Below, in pieces: positions 15,687 to 23,804 of a stretch of 64,000 nt of DNA. The stretch covers positions 186,001 through 250,000 of the forward strand of contig JAKLJP010000002.1 of assembly GCA_023151115.1 (NCBI GenBank), read 5' to 3'. The notes beneath the pieces were generated by a model. The model had not been told where the DNA came from. It made no database searches and saw nothing but the letters and a program-made list of their open reading frames with translations. The position numbers and the translations under genes were made by a program. The stretch's first letter is position 1, and each line of letters starts with the position of its first letter. The stretch is from Anaerolineae bacterium. GTDB lineage: Bacteria; Chloroflexota; Anaerolineae; 4572-78; J111.

Positions 15687-18080
15687 ATGGCAGATTTAGT
15701 CGGCAAATCGTTAAGTCACTATCGGGTAGTAGCCAAGCTGGGCAGCGGGGGCATGGCCGAGGTCTACAAAGCCTATCAACCCGGTCTGGACCGCTACGTC
15801 GGCATCAAAGTGCTACACTCCCATCTGGTCGAAGACAAAGATTTTATTGCCAGGTTTGAGCGCGAAGCTCTGACCATCGGCAAGTTGCGTCACCCCAATA
15901 TTGTGCAGGCCGTTGACTTCAACCTTGAAGGCGATATGTACTTCATGGTTATGGAGTTCATTGACGGCCCGACCCTCAAAGACGAATTAAAAGCGCGCCT
16001 CGCGGCCAATCAACCTTTTACCCTCGAAGAAATCGCCCGGATTTTTCTGGCCCTGGGCAGCGCCCTGGATTACGCCCACGCCCGGAACATGGTCCACCGC
16101 GACATCAAGCCAGCTAACGTGATGATTAGCCAGGAGGGCCAGGTGGTGCTGACCGATTTTGGTATTGCCCGCCTGATTGGAGCTACCCAATACACCCAAA
16201 CCGGCGCGTTGACCGGCACCCCTGCTTACCTTTCCCCGGAGCAAGGCCAGGGCGAACGTGGCGACAAACGCAGCGATGTCTACTCGCTGGGTATTGTGCT
16301 TTACGAGATTGTCACCGGGGCGATTCCTTATGACGCCGACACCCCATTCGGGGTGATTATGAAGCACATCGCCGAACCGCTGCCGCTGCCCACGCGAGTC
16401 AAGCCCGACCTGCCCCAGGCCGTCGAAGCGGTTATTCTCAAAGCTTTAAGCAAAGACCCGGATGACCGCTACCAATCAGCCGGAGCATTGGGCCACGCCC
16501 TGGCCCAGGCGGTGGGGCTGTCGCCCGGCGATAATTTGGACCTGCACCCGCTGCAAGCCGTTGCGCCCCCACCCAAAATTCAGCAAATCGAGCACAAAAC
16601 CGGCCCGCTGTCGAAGCAAATCGAGGCCGCAGCTGCCGCCTTAGCCGCGCCCGCCGTGGGACGGGAAACATTGACTTTGCCTCAAGATGGCGCGGGGCCG
16701 GCTGCGCCTCCGTTGACGGTCAAAAAAGCCTTTCCGGTCATGCCGGTGGCTATTGTCGTGGGGGCAGTGGCCCTGCTGGTCGCTGCCGGTCTTTTCTTTA
16801 CTGCCTCACAGCCAGCAGCCACTCCCACAGCAGATGCCGCAGCCATTGCGGCCAGTACCAGCACCGCCGCGGCCAATCTGGACGCTACCGCCACAACAGC
16901 AGCCCAGACAACCGCTGCCGCCGTCACCGCCCAGGCTGCCGCGCCAACTCAAACCGCCCAGGCTCTGCTGGACCAGGCCGGCACAGCCACCGCCGAATTT
17001 CAACAGCAGTCGGGGATTGTCGCCAGCTTGTTAGGCACAGCCCAGGCCGGTACCGCCGCCGCCGTTACTGCCGAAGCGGCCACCGCCGCCGCAATTGCCA
17101 ATGCGACCGCGACCGCCGTGGCTAACTTTACCCCTACGCCAACAGCTACCCCAACCTCAACCGACACCCCCCTGCCGCCACCCCCACCCCCACCTCCCAA
17201 TGCCGGCGGCAGCCGGGGCGGCGGCGTTTTTCGCCTGGTTTTCACCAAATGGGATGGCGGCAAGCATAATCTCTATGTCGCCGATACGATGGGGGCCAAC
17301 GAACAGTATTTATTGAGCTATGCCGCCGGGCCATCGTGGAGTCCTGACGGGCAGCTTATTTACTTCTTCGGCGAAGATGGGATTAACGTGCAGGATGTCA
17401 ACGGGGTGAAGTATCCCTTCAGCGATATCAGCAGCGGTATTGTAACCTTGAATGCCGTGCCCTTGCCGACAGGGATGGATCAAATCAAGCTTTCGCAACG
17501 GAATGAGTGGAAACAGGGCAGCGCCCGCTGGGCCAGCATTTCGCCCGACAGCCAGTTGATTGCTTATGATGCCCGGCCTGGCGGTGACTACCGCATCTAT
17601 TTCTTTCCGACCGACCCCTACCAGCGGTCCAACATCGAAATCCCCGGCGAACAGGCCGAATGGTCGCCCGACAGCCAGAAATTGGTTTACCGCTCCGGGC
17701 GCAACGGCAAAACAGGGATTTGGATTTCCAATCGGGATGACTCCGGGGCCACCAACCTGACCAATAACGGCGGCGACGCCTTCCCGGCCTGGTCGCCCGA
17801 CGGCCAAACCATCGCCTTTAGCCGCGACGAGGGTGGGAACATAGACATCTACACCATCAAGATTGACGGCAGTGATTTGCAGCGGCTCACCGATACACCC
17901 GGCCCCGATACCCTACCGGCCTTCACCCCCAGCGGCGATATTCTTTTCCGCAGCGCCCGCAGTGGTGGGAATTGGGGCATCTGGAAAATGAACAGTCGGG
18001 GGGATGACCAGGTTGAAATTATTCCCGCCGCCGGTGTTGGCCCTGACTGGTCTAAAAGCCGCATGGATGTCATCAAGTAG
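15687..18080 (+). CDS. Membrane Ser/Thr protein kinase with TolB-like propeller
   Basis: 797 aa. It begins with a Hanks-type kinase domain (about 10-270): glycine loop LGSGGMAEVYKA, catalytic HRDIKPANVM, DFG in LTDFGIARL, and the TPAYLSPEQ activation segment. A membrane helix follows at about 351-372, then an Ala/Thr-rich linker, a proline run, and an extracellular set of PD40/WD40-like beta-propeller blades (about 513-797; SWSPDGQLIYF, AWSPDGQTIAFSR). It probably transmits an external signal to cytoplasmic phosphorylation. The gene lies inside the segment that splits recD2, and its stop codon lies at the edge of palindromic element B. Confidence 0.92.
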   Translation: MADLVGKSLSHYRVVAKLGSGGMAEVYKAYQPGLDRYVGIKVLHSHLVEDKDFIARFEREALTIGKLRHPNIVQAVDFNLEGDMYFMVMEFIDGPTLKDELKARLAANQPFTLEEIARIFLALGSALDYAHARNMVHRDIKPANVMISQEGQVVLTDFGIARLIGATQYTQTGALTGTPAYLSPEQGQGERGDKRSDVYSLGIVLYEIVTGAIPYDADTPFGVIMKHIAEPLPLPTRVKPDLPQAVEAVILKALSKDPDDRYQSAGALGHALAQAVGLSPGDNLDLHPLQAVAPPPKIQQIEHKTGPLSKQIEAAAAALAAPAVGRETLTLPQDGAGPAAPPLTVKKAFPVMPVAIVVGAVALLVAAGLFFTASQPAATPTADAAAIAASTSTAAANLDATATTAAQTTAAAVTAQAAAPTQTAQALLDQAGTATAEFQQQSGIVASLLGTAQAGTAAAVTAEAATAAAIANATATAVANFTPTPTATPTSTDTPLPPPPPPPPNAGGSRGGGVFRLVFTKWDGGKHNLYVADTMGANEQYLLSYAAGPSWSPDGQLIYFFGEDGINVQDVNGVKYPFSDISSGIVTLNAVPLPTGMDQIKLSQRNEWKQGSARWASISPDSQLIAYDARPGGDYRIYFFPTDPYQRSNIEIPGEQAEWSPDSQKLVYRSGRNGKTGIWISNRDDSGATNLTNNGGDAFPAWSPDGQTIAFSRDEGGNIDIYTIKIDGSDLQRLTDTPGPDTLPAFTPSGDILFRSARSGGNWGIWKMNSRGDDQVEIIPAAGVGPDWSKSRMDVIK

Positions 18081-18172
18081 ACTCGGTTCCAAATTTGAGG
18101 AGCCAGCACGCCCACGTGCGGCGGTGTTTGGCACGCAGGTATACCTCACTCCCCGGAAAATTGGATCTACTG
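18078..18172. repeat. Palindromic element B (CAGTAGATCC family)
   Basis: About 95 bp. The left end is degenerate (AGTAGACTCGGTTCCAAATTT) and the right end is exact (AAAATTGGATCTACTG). The interior GAGGAGCCAGCACGCC is shared with copy C at 28396. The right end supplies the stop codon that terminates the recD2 N-terminal fragment. Confidence 0.75.
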
Positions 18173-19828
18173 GGGCCGTTTGGCCGTTGGGAAAATGGGC
18201 ATTTCACCACGATTGATGCGGTGAGCATTGGTGATAATGGTGCTGTCGGCGGCTTGACGGAAGATGACATTCAGCCGGGTAACCGGCGCCACCTCGCTGG
18301 CAATAATGTCGCGCAGCACATTCCCCGCGCCCACGCTCGGTAGTTGGTCTGCGTCGCCCACCAGCAGCAGATGGCTGGCCGGGTGAACTGCCTTGAGCAG
18401 GTTGTTCATCAACATCAAATCCACCATCGAACATTCATCCACAATCAGCAGGTCACATTCCAGGGGGTTATCCTGGTTGCGCTGAAACTTGAATCCTTCA
18501 CCGGGGCTAACTTCCAGCAGCCGGTGAATGGTTTTGGCCTCGTGGCCGGTGCTTTCCGTCAATCGTTTGGCTGCTCGCCCGGTGGGAGCGGCCAGCAAGG
18601 CCGTTTTGCCCTTACCCTGCAACAAGCGCAGAATTGCCTTTACGGTGCTGGTTTTGCCGGTGCCCGGCCCGCCGGTCAAAATACTTATCTTGCTGGTCAG
18701 GGCCATTTGCACCGCCCGGCGCTGCTGTTCGGCCAGTTCAAATTTGGCTACTGTGGTATCTTGCCCGGTTGAAGACAACCAGGCAAAGGCTTTGTCCCAG
18801 TTGACGCTGGCAAACGCGGCCAGCCGGCTTTGCTCGCTGGTCAATAATTGGGTAATTTGCCGGGCCACGCCGATTTCGGCATAGTAGAACGGCGGCAGGT
18901 AAACAGCCTCGAGGGGATTTACTATTTCGGATTTACGATTTACGATGTGTTGATTATTGACAATTTTCTCCCCTGCCCCCCCGCTCCTCTGCTCCCCTGC
19001 TCCTCTGCCATCGAGAACCTCAATCTTAACCCGGTCTGCCTGCCGCAGAGCCTCGATTTGGGCGTCAACCTGTTCCGGCGTCACTTCCAGGATTTTCACG
19101 GCGGCCTGGATGAGGTGGTCACGCGGAGCAAAAACATGGCCTTCGTCGGCCAGTTGGTTGAGGGTATATTCGATGCCGGCGGCGACGCGCTGCGGCGCGT
19201 CGGCCTGGATGCCGATGTTACGAGCAATCTTGTCGGCGGTAACAAAGCCAATACCAAAAATATCGCGGGCCAGGCGGTAGGGGTCATTTTTGACCACGCT
19301 GATGGCGGCATCACCATAAGTTTTGTAGATTTTGACCGCCAAATTGGTGCTCACCTGGTGGCTTTGCAGAAAGAGCATAATTTCTTTGATCTGCTTCTGC
19401 GCTTCCCAGGCCTGGGCAATCATCTTGACCCGCTTGGAACCGATACCCTCAACCTCGGCCAGCCGGCCAATGTCGCTTTCGATTACTTCCAGAGTGTAGC
19501 GGCCAAATTTTTCGGCAATACGTTTGGCCATGACTGGCCCGATACCCTTAATCAGCCCACTGCCCAGATAGCGTTTGATGCCTTCGACAGTGGCCGGCAT
19601 TTGCTCGGTATACCGCTCGATTTCAAATTGGTCGCCGTACTTGGGGTGAGTTTTCCAGCGCCCTTCGATTTTCAACCGCGCGCCCGGATGCACCTCGGCC
19701 AGGCTGCCAACAATCGTAATCAAGCCAAACTGCCGGTCGGCCTGAAAACGAGCGATGGTGTAGCCATTCTCCGGGTTGGTATAGGTGATTCGTTCAACTG
19801 CCCCGGTCAGGGTTAAAAGTTGGTTCAT
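18167..19828 (-). pseudogene. recD2: recD2 helicase, N-terminal fragment (truncated by insertion)
   Basis: 553 aa of an SF1B RecD2-type 5'-3' DNA helicase. It shows the N-terminal OB-like region (MNQLLTLTGAVERITY), tandem helix-hairpin-helix segments (LIKGIGPVMAKRIAEKFG), motif I GGPGTGKTS, motif II LLIVDECSMVD and motif III VGDADQLPSVGAG. It stops right after AHRINRGEMP, at a TAG inside palindromic element B. Motifs IV-VI are in the fragment at 14760-15419. A repeat-derived insert of about 30 residues (RGAGEQRSGGAGE onwards) sits upstream of motif I. The fragment alone lacks the second RecA-like domain and should not work as a helicase. Confidence 0.9.
18913..19010. repeat. Period-7/period-8 array inside recD2 coding sequence
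   Basis: GATTTAC-type units of 7 bp (18917-18945), then CTCCTCTG/CTCCCCTG units of 8 bp (18983-19008). Both are translated in frame as part of the recD2 N-terminal fragment. Confidence 0.65.
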
Positions 19829-19862
19829 AATGTAGTTCGGTTATCAACACAGCAAAGCTCGT

Positions 19863-19906
19863 GTTGCGTCTTCCGTTTACAAGCTACGCAAGACGCAAGA
19901 CGCTTC
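19863..19906. repeat. Period-7 inverted array upstream of recD2
   Basis: Units TTGCGTC, TTCCGTT, TACAAGC, TACGCAA, GACGCAA, GACGCTT. It closely resembles the array at 42820-42870. Confidence 0.6.
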
Positions 19907-19927
19907 TATTAAAATAAGCGCTATGGA

Positions 19928-21553
19928 TTAGTTACGCTTCATCGGTTTAATTTTACTACCTACACTCTGCGATTCAATGACACCGGGTCGAAATTGGTAG
20001 CGATACAGGTCTACCCGCATAAAATGGGCCTGTTCCACCAGTTGCGCGTTAGCATCGAGCCAGGCGCGGGTCAAACGGCGGTTATCCCAGGCCGCCTCTT
20101 CCGAGACCACCAGCCACAACTCGCTCAAGTCGGCGGTTAAGGCTGTCATTTCAGCGTCAACTTCGGCTTCGGTCTTGCCGTTGTTGGTCCACAACCCTTC
20201 GAGAATTTTGTAGTTGCCTTTGTAATAATAGCGGAGGGTATGGCGCAGATACGGCATTTGAACCATCACCATGGCCGGAGCTTGAGGCTGGCCGGCCAGA
20301 TATGCGCCCGCTGCCCGAAAATCAGCTTTGATCGGTTGGCGCTGCTGCTGCCAGATACCCAGCAAATTAATCGCCAGCAGCAGCCCCAGGCCCAGACCCG
20401 CCAGCAGCCGCGAGTAGCGCCGTACCAGAACCAAGCCCAGCGCAATCAATAAATAAAAGGCCGGGACAGTATAAATGAGATAACGATCCTCAAAAACAGC
20501 CACCCGCAGCGAAATCAGATAAACGATCAAAAGTGGAAGGAGTGTCCAGCCGGCCAGGGTGAGACGGGGAGCAGGGAACGTGAAACGTGAGGCGTGAGGC
20601 GTGAGGCGTGAGGCGTCAGTTCTTTCTGGCCCCCGGCTCCCAACCCCTGACCCCGGCAAGAAAAGACCACACAACCATAGAAACACAAAAAGAATGATCG
20701 CCGTCAAACCGGCAAAACGGACCAGGCCGCTGCTGTAGAGCTGCAGCAGGATAAAAACTTGTCTATCCAAAGGGTAAAAAGGATGGCCGCTTTCAAATTT
20801 TTGAAAAAACAGCGAGGCCTGCCACAGCGCCAGGGGCAGGTAGGGCAAGGTCAGACAGGCCATACTAATCAGCCAGCCGCGCCAGTGTCGCCGGAGTTGA
20901 GCCGGATGCAGCCCGGCAACCAGGCCGTAGATGACCAGCATTAACGGGCTTAGAATGTGGGTATAAAACGACAGGCTGGTGGCAACCACAAAGACAAGCC
21001 ACCAAGCCCATTTTCTACTCCCTCTCCCTTTCGGGGGGAGGGTTGGGGAGGGGGTCAAAGCCTTGAGGTAAGCGATAAAGGCCAGCAGCACCAGCACCAG
21101 CAGCAGGGTGTACATTTTGGCCTCCTGCCCGTACCAGATCAGGTAGGGGGAGGTGGCCAGCAGCAGGCTGAGCAGCAGCCCCACGCGCCGGCCAAAACCT
21201 AGTTGGCGAGCTAGGACGTAACCTAGCGGTACCGCCAGCACCCCCAGCAGCGCCGAGGGATAGCGCAGAGCAAATTCGGAGTTGCTGGCCAGGGTGCGCC
21301 AGGGCCGGAGTAATAAAAAGAAGAGCGGTCCGTTGTGACCTTCTCGAAATAAACTGCCTAATAACTGCCCCAATGACCAATTGGAAAAGCGAATGGCGTC
21401 AACTTCATCCCGCCACAGGCTTTGCCCGGCCAGGTTCGGCACGCGCAACAAAAAAGCGACCCAGGTGATAACCCAAAGCACCCTCCGAGTCGCTTGCGTT
21501 GATTTTAGAATAGTTGAGGACCCAACCAGGGCGGCCACTCGCTGCTTTCTCAT
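19928..21553 (-). CDS. GT39-family membrane glycosyltransferase
   Basis: 541-aa polytopic protein of the ArnT/PMT (dolichyl-phosphate-mannose-type) superfamily. The first loop carries the expected acidic motif (LWRDEVDAIRFS) after helix 1, followed by HNGPLFFLLLRPW and about ten hydrophobic helices, with GQEAKMYTLLLVLVLLAF typical of the family. It should transfer a sugar from a polyprenyl-phosphate donor to a lipid or protein outside the membrane. Two repeat-derived inserts interrupt the protein: TPSPTLPPKGRGSRK (about 170-184) and a 7-residue-period stretch LTPHASRFTF (about 314-323), each from short tandem repeats. Confidence 0.85.
   Translation of the reverse strand: MRKQRVAALVGSSTILKSTQATRRVLWVITWVAFLLRVPNLAGQSLWRDEVDAIRFSNWSLGQLLGSLFREGHNGPLFFLLLRPWRTLASNSEFALRYPSALLGVLAVPLGYVLARQLGFGRRVGLLLSLLLATSPYLIWYGQEAKMYTLLLVLVLLAFIAYLKALTPSPTLPPKGRGSRKWAWWLVFVVATSLSFYTHILSPLMLVIYGLVAGLHPAQLRRHWRGWLISMACLTLPYLPLALWQASLFFQKFESGHPFYPLDRQVFILLQLYSSGLVRFAGLTAIILFVFLWLCGLFLPGSGVGSRGPERTDASRLTPHASRFTFPAPRLTLAGWTLLPLLIVYLISLRVAVFEDRYLIYTVPAFYLLIALGLVLVRRYSRLLAGLGLGLLLAINLLGIWQQQRQPIKADFRAAGAYLAGQPQAPAMVMVQMPYLRHTLRYYYKGNYKILEGLWTNNGKTEAEVDAEMTALTADLSELWLVVSEEAAWDNRRLTRAWLDANAQLVEQAHFMRVDLYRYQFRPGVIESQSVGSKIKPMKRN
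20579..20620. repeat. Period-7 array inside the GT39 gene
   Basis: CGTGAAA followed by four CGTGAGG copies and CGTCAG, read in frame on the minus strand. No inverted partner arm is present here. Confidence 0.75.
21021..21057. repeat. G/C-rich palindromic repeat inside the GT39 gene
   Basis: CTCTCCCTTTCGGGGGGAG core with CCCTCCCC-type flanks. Related sequences occur at 43617, 54287 and 62571. Confidence 0.55.
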
Positions 21554-21652
21554 TCACTCTTGCCAGGAAGGCTTGGGCAAAATAAGCTGACCATCCCCTT
21601 GAAGTAAGCAGGAGCGCAAAACCAGTCCTCCATGCTTCCAGCCTTCCATTCG

Positions 21653-22216
21653 CTAATAACCTTCTTCCTTTATAATTCTACTGCGTCCTCGAATGTAGAC
21701 AAATAACAGAACCAACGGCACCAGCAAGAACAAACTCACCCCACAGCACAGCCAGACGTATGCGCCGGAAACCACTACGGTGTCAATGAGTTCGGCCTGG
21801 TCCAGAATAAATTGAGCCGGCCCACTCCCTTCGACCTCATCCAGCGGCGCTTCTTCCCGATCGCGCCGGATGGGTTCAGGGGCGGGGGCTGTAGGCGCAA
21901 TAGGCGCGCCGGCCTGGTCTGCCGGGGGTTGTTGAGCGGGCGCTTGTTCAACGGGCGGCTGTTCAACCGGAAGTTGTTCAGCCGGAGCTTGTTCGGCGGG
22001 TGGCTGGGCTACAGGAGACTCGATGACTGGCGACACAGGGGACTGAAAAAGCGCGTTGGCATCAATATGCCCGGTGGCCAGCCACAAACTCAATCCAATT
22101 GAACTCAGGAGCAGCAATTCTGGCCGTCCCCATATGGGGGCCGGACCTACTTTGATCCGGGAAAAAAGGCAGCGCCGAAATGACTTGATCATTCGAAGTG
22201 GAGCCGGTCGGCTCAT
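21653..22216 (-). CDS. Proline-rich two-helix membrane protein, function unknown
   Basis: 187 aa from the chosen ATG (22214-22216; AAGGAG lies 11 bp upstream). A hydrophobic segment (LLLLSSIGLSLWLATG) precedes a Pro/Gln/Ala/Glu-rich linker built of short repeats (AEQAPAEQLPVEQPPVEQAP), then an acidic stretch. A second strong membrane helix (YVWLCCGVSLFLLVPLVLLFVYI) and a short basic tail follow. The linker probably lies outside the membrane. I do not recognise a family. Confidence 0.65.
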   Translation of the reverse strand: MSRPAPLRMIKSFRRCLFSRIKVGPAPIWGRPELLLLSSIGLSLWLATGHIDANALFQSPVSPVIESPVAQPPAEQAPAEQLPVEQPPVEQAPAQQPPADQAGAPIAPTAPAPEPIRRDREEAPLDEVEGSGPAQFILDQAELIDTVVVSGAYVWLCCGVSLFLLVPLVLLFVYIRGRSRIIKEEGY

Positions 22217-22477
22217 AATCTCAAAAACTCCTTCCTCAATTAAAGCCGCCGTATCGTGCGGGTGAAATTTCCTCGATTGGTTCCCACAACCGGAGAAAGA
22301 CAAAACAGGCAACGGCTGGGCTATTATAGCAACGTCGTCAAGCTTTTGCCAATTCGCGCCGAGTCAACAAATACTTAAAATAAAAATCGGCAAGCCTAAA
22401 TCTTGCCGAGTGACTAAAACAGGCATTACCGAAGGAGTAAACCTGTGCTGGCGTATAAACTTGTTAAGAATTAACCC

Positions 22478-22609
22478 TCAAAACACAAAGGGAGGGCCGC
22501 CGGTAGTCGGGCTGGGAACCACTAACATGCACAAACAGCCTAGAATCACTACTGAAAAGAATAGCAAAATCGCCAAAATCAAAAGTTGTTGTCGAGTGAT
22601 ACTTCTCAT
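22478..22609 (-). CDS. Small single-helix membrane peptide (43 aa)
   Basis: Reading down from 22609 gives MRSITRQQLL, then a hydrophobic helix (LAILLFFSVVILGCLCMLVV) and a short PSPTTGGPPFVF tail. The basic start, helix and Pro/Gly tail form a coherent membrane-peptide design, and the gene is too short for most callers. No clear ribosome site is visible. It lies alone in a 620-bp AT-rich gap, so it could be chance. Confidence 0.45.
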   Translation of the reverse strand: MRSITRQQLLILAILLFFSVVILGCLCMLVVPSPTTGGPPFVF

Positions 22610-22758
22610 AATTGTCTCAATGAACAAACTAAGTTAAAAAAACTGCTTGCCTTGAGCTTTATCAATTGTACACTATCTGAACGCAAAACGCAAGCGATAG
22701 CCGGGCAATTAAATCTTATGTAAAGAACTGAAGGGTACAAAGGTAATTTTTTTAACAT

Positions 22759-22787
22759 TTGACGAACCCGGCCATATATACTACACT
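22759..22787 (+). promoter_or_regulatory. Sigma-70-like promoter for the ICL/PEP-mutase-like gene
   Basis: TTGACG (22759-22764), 17-bp spacer, TACACT (22782-22787), about 50 bp before the ATG at 22839. Confidence 0.5.
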
Positions 22788-22838
22788 ACTTTTGAACCCT
22801 TTAGCCGGAGCCTGTCCGGCTAATATAGGGTGATTATA

Positions 22839-23705
22839 ATGATGACCCAAGCTGCGGACAAACTGAGAACCCTTCTCCGGCAACCTGAGCTGATCCTCAT
22901 GCCCTGCTGTTTTGACGCTTTTTCGGCCAGGTTGATTGAGCAAGCCGGTTTCCCCTTGACCTTTATGAGCGGCTTTGCCGTTGCGGCGGCGCGGTTGGGG
23001 CTGCCCGATACGGGACTGATCTCTTACGCTGAAATGGTCGAGCAGGGACGAAATATCTGCCAGGCCGTAACTATCCCTGTAATTGGCGACGGCGATACCG
23101 GCTATGGCAATGCCCTTAATGTGAAGCGAACTGTATTTGGCTATGCTCAGGCCGGCTTTGCCGGGATAATGATTGAAGACCAGGTTGCGCCCAAGCGCTG
23201 CGGCCACACGCGCGGGAAACAAATTGTGAGCCGGGGCGAGGCATTGGCCCGTATCCGCGCCGCCGTGGATGCGCGCCAGGAAGGGGCCAATATTCTCATC
23301 ATGGCCCGCACCGATGCCCGCGCTACGGATGGCTTGGCAGAAGCGTTATGGCGCGCCCAGGCTTTTGCCGATTTAGGGGCCGATATTATCTTTCTGGAAG
23401 CGCCCCACTCCGAGGCCGAAATGCGCGCCTTTTGCGCCCAGGTGCCCGGCCCCAAAATGGCCAATATGGTTGAGCAGGGCGACACCCCCCTGCTGCCGCC
23501 GGCCCACCTGGCCGAAATTGGCTATAAAATCGCCGCCTACCCCCTCACTTTGCTGAGTGCTGCCGCCAGAGCTATGCAAGAAGCTCTGACCAGCCTGAAG
23601 GCGGGGCAGCACCCGGAGCGGCTGCTTGAGTTTGCTACCCTGCGCGAAATTGTCGGTTTCCCGGCTTATTACGAGGCCGAGCGGCGATACGCCGCCCCAG
23701 ATTAA
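22839..23705 (+). CDS. Isocitrate lyase/PEP mutase-family C-C or P-C lyase
   Basis: 288-aa TIM-barrel protein of the ICL/PEPM superfamily (close in design to methylisocitrate lyase or carboxyphosphonoenolpyruvate mutase). Visible signatures: PVIGDGDTGYGNALNVKRTV (Mg-binding acidic loop), IEDQVAPKRCGH (the flexible catalytic loop with the KRCGH cysteine) and IMARTDARA. The cysteine favours lyase over mutase activity. It stands alone, with no methylcitrate or phosphonate genes nearby, so the true substrate is open. A GTG at 22830 could also start the frame. Confidence 0.88.
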   Translation: MMTQAADKLRTLLRQPELILMPCCFDAFSARLIEQAGFPLTFMSGFAVAAARLGLPDTGLISYAEMVEQGRNICQAVTIPVIGDGDTGYGNALNVKRTVFGYAQAGFAGIMIEDQVAPKRCGHTRGKQIVSRGEALARIRAAVDARQEGANILIMARTDARATDGLAEALWRAQAFADLGADIIFLEAPHSEAEMRAFCAQVPGPKMANMVEQGDTPLLPPAHLAEIGYKIAAYPLTLLSAAARAMQEALTSLKAGQHPERLLEFATLREIVGFPAYYEAERRYAAPD

Positions 23706-23804
23706 CTGAGACAGGGTTTGCCCGTATCGCTAAAATCGGTAAAATCGAACTATTGAATATCCCTAAGAGCGGAGACCCGGCCCCAGGCCGGTAAGAATAT
23801 TTTT

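Larger units (their letters stand above)
15443..18172. mobile_element. Putative composite insertion carrying a Ser/Thr kinase inside recD2
   Basis: A 2730-bp segment lies between the two halves of recD2. It is bounded at both outer edges by the same inverted sequence (CAGTAGATCC outward on the left, GGATCTACTG on the right) and holds one complete gene in the opposite orientation. I see no transposase and no clear target-site duplication, so the mechanism is unknown. Mobilisation by paired palindromes or recombination between them is inference. Confidence 0.6.

Noticed and set aside
22410..22637. 75-residue plus-strand open frame
   Set aside because: Composition is unlike a protein (no hydrophobic or domain pattern), and the opposite strand gives a more sensible membrane peptide.
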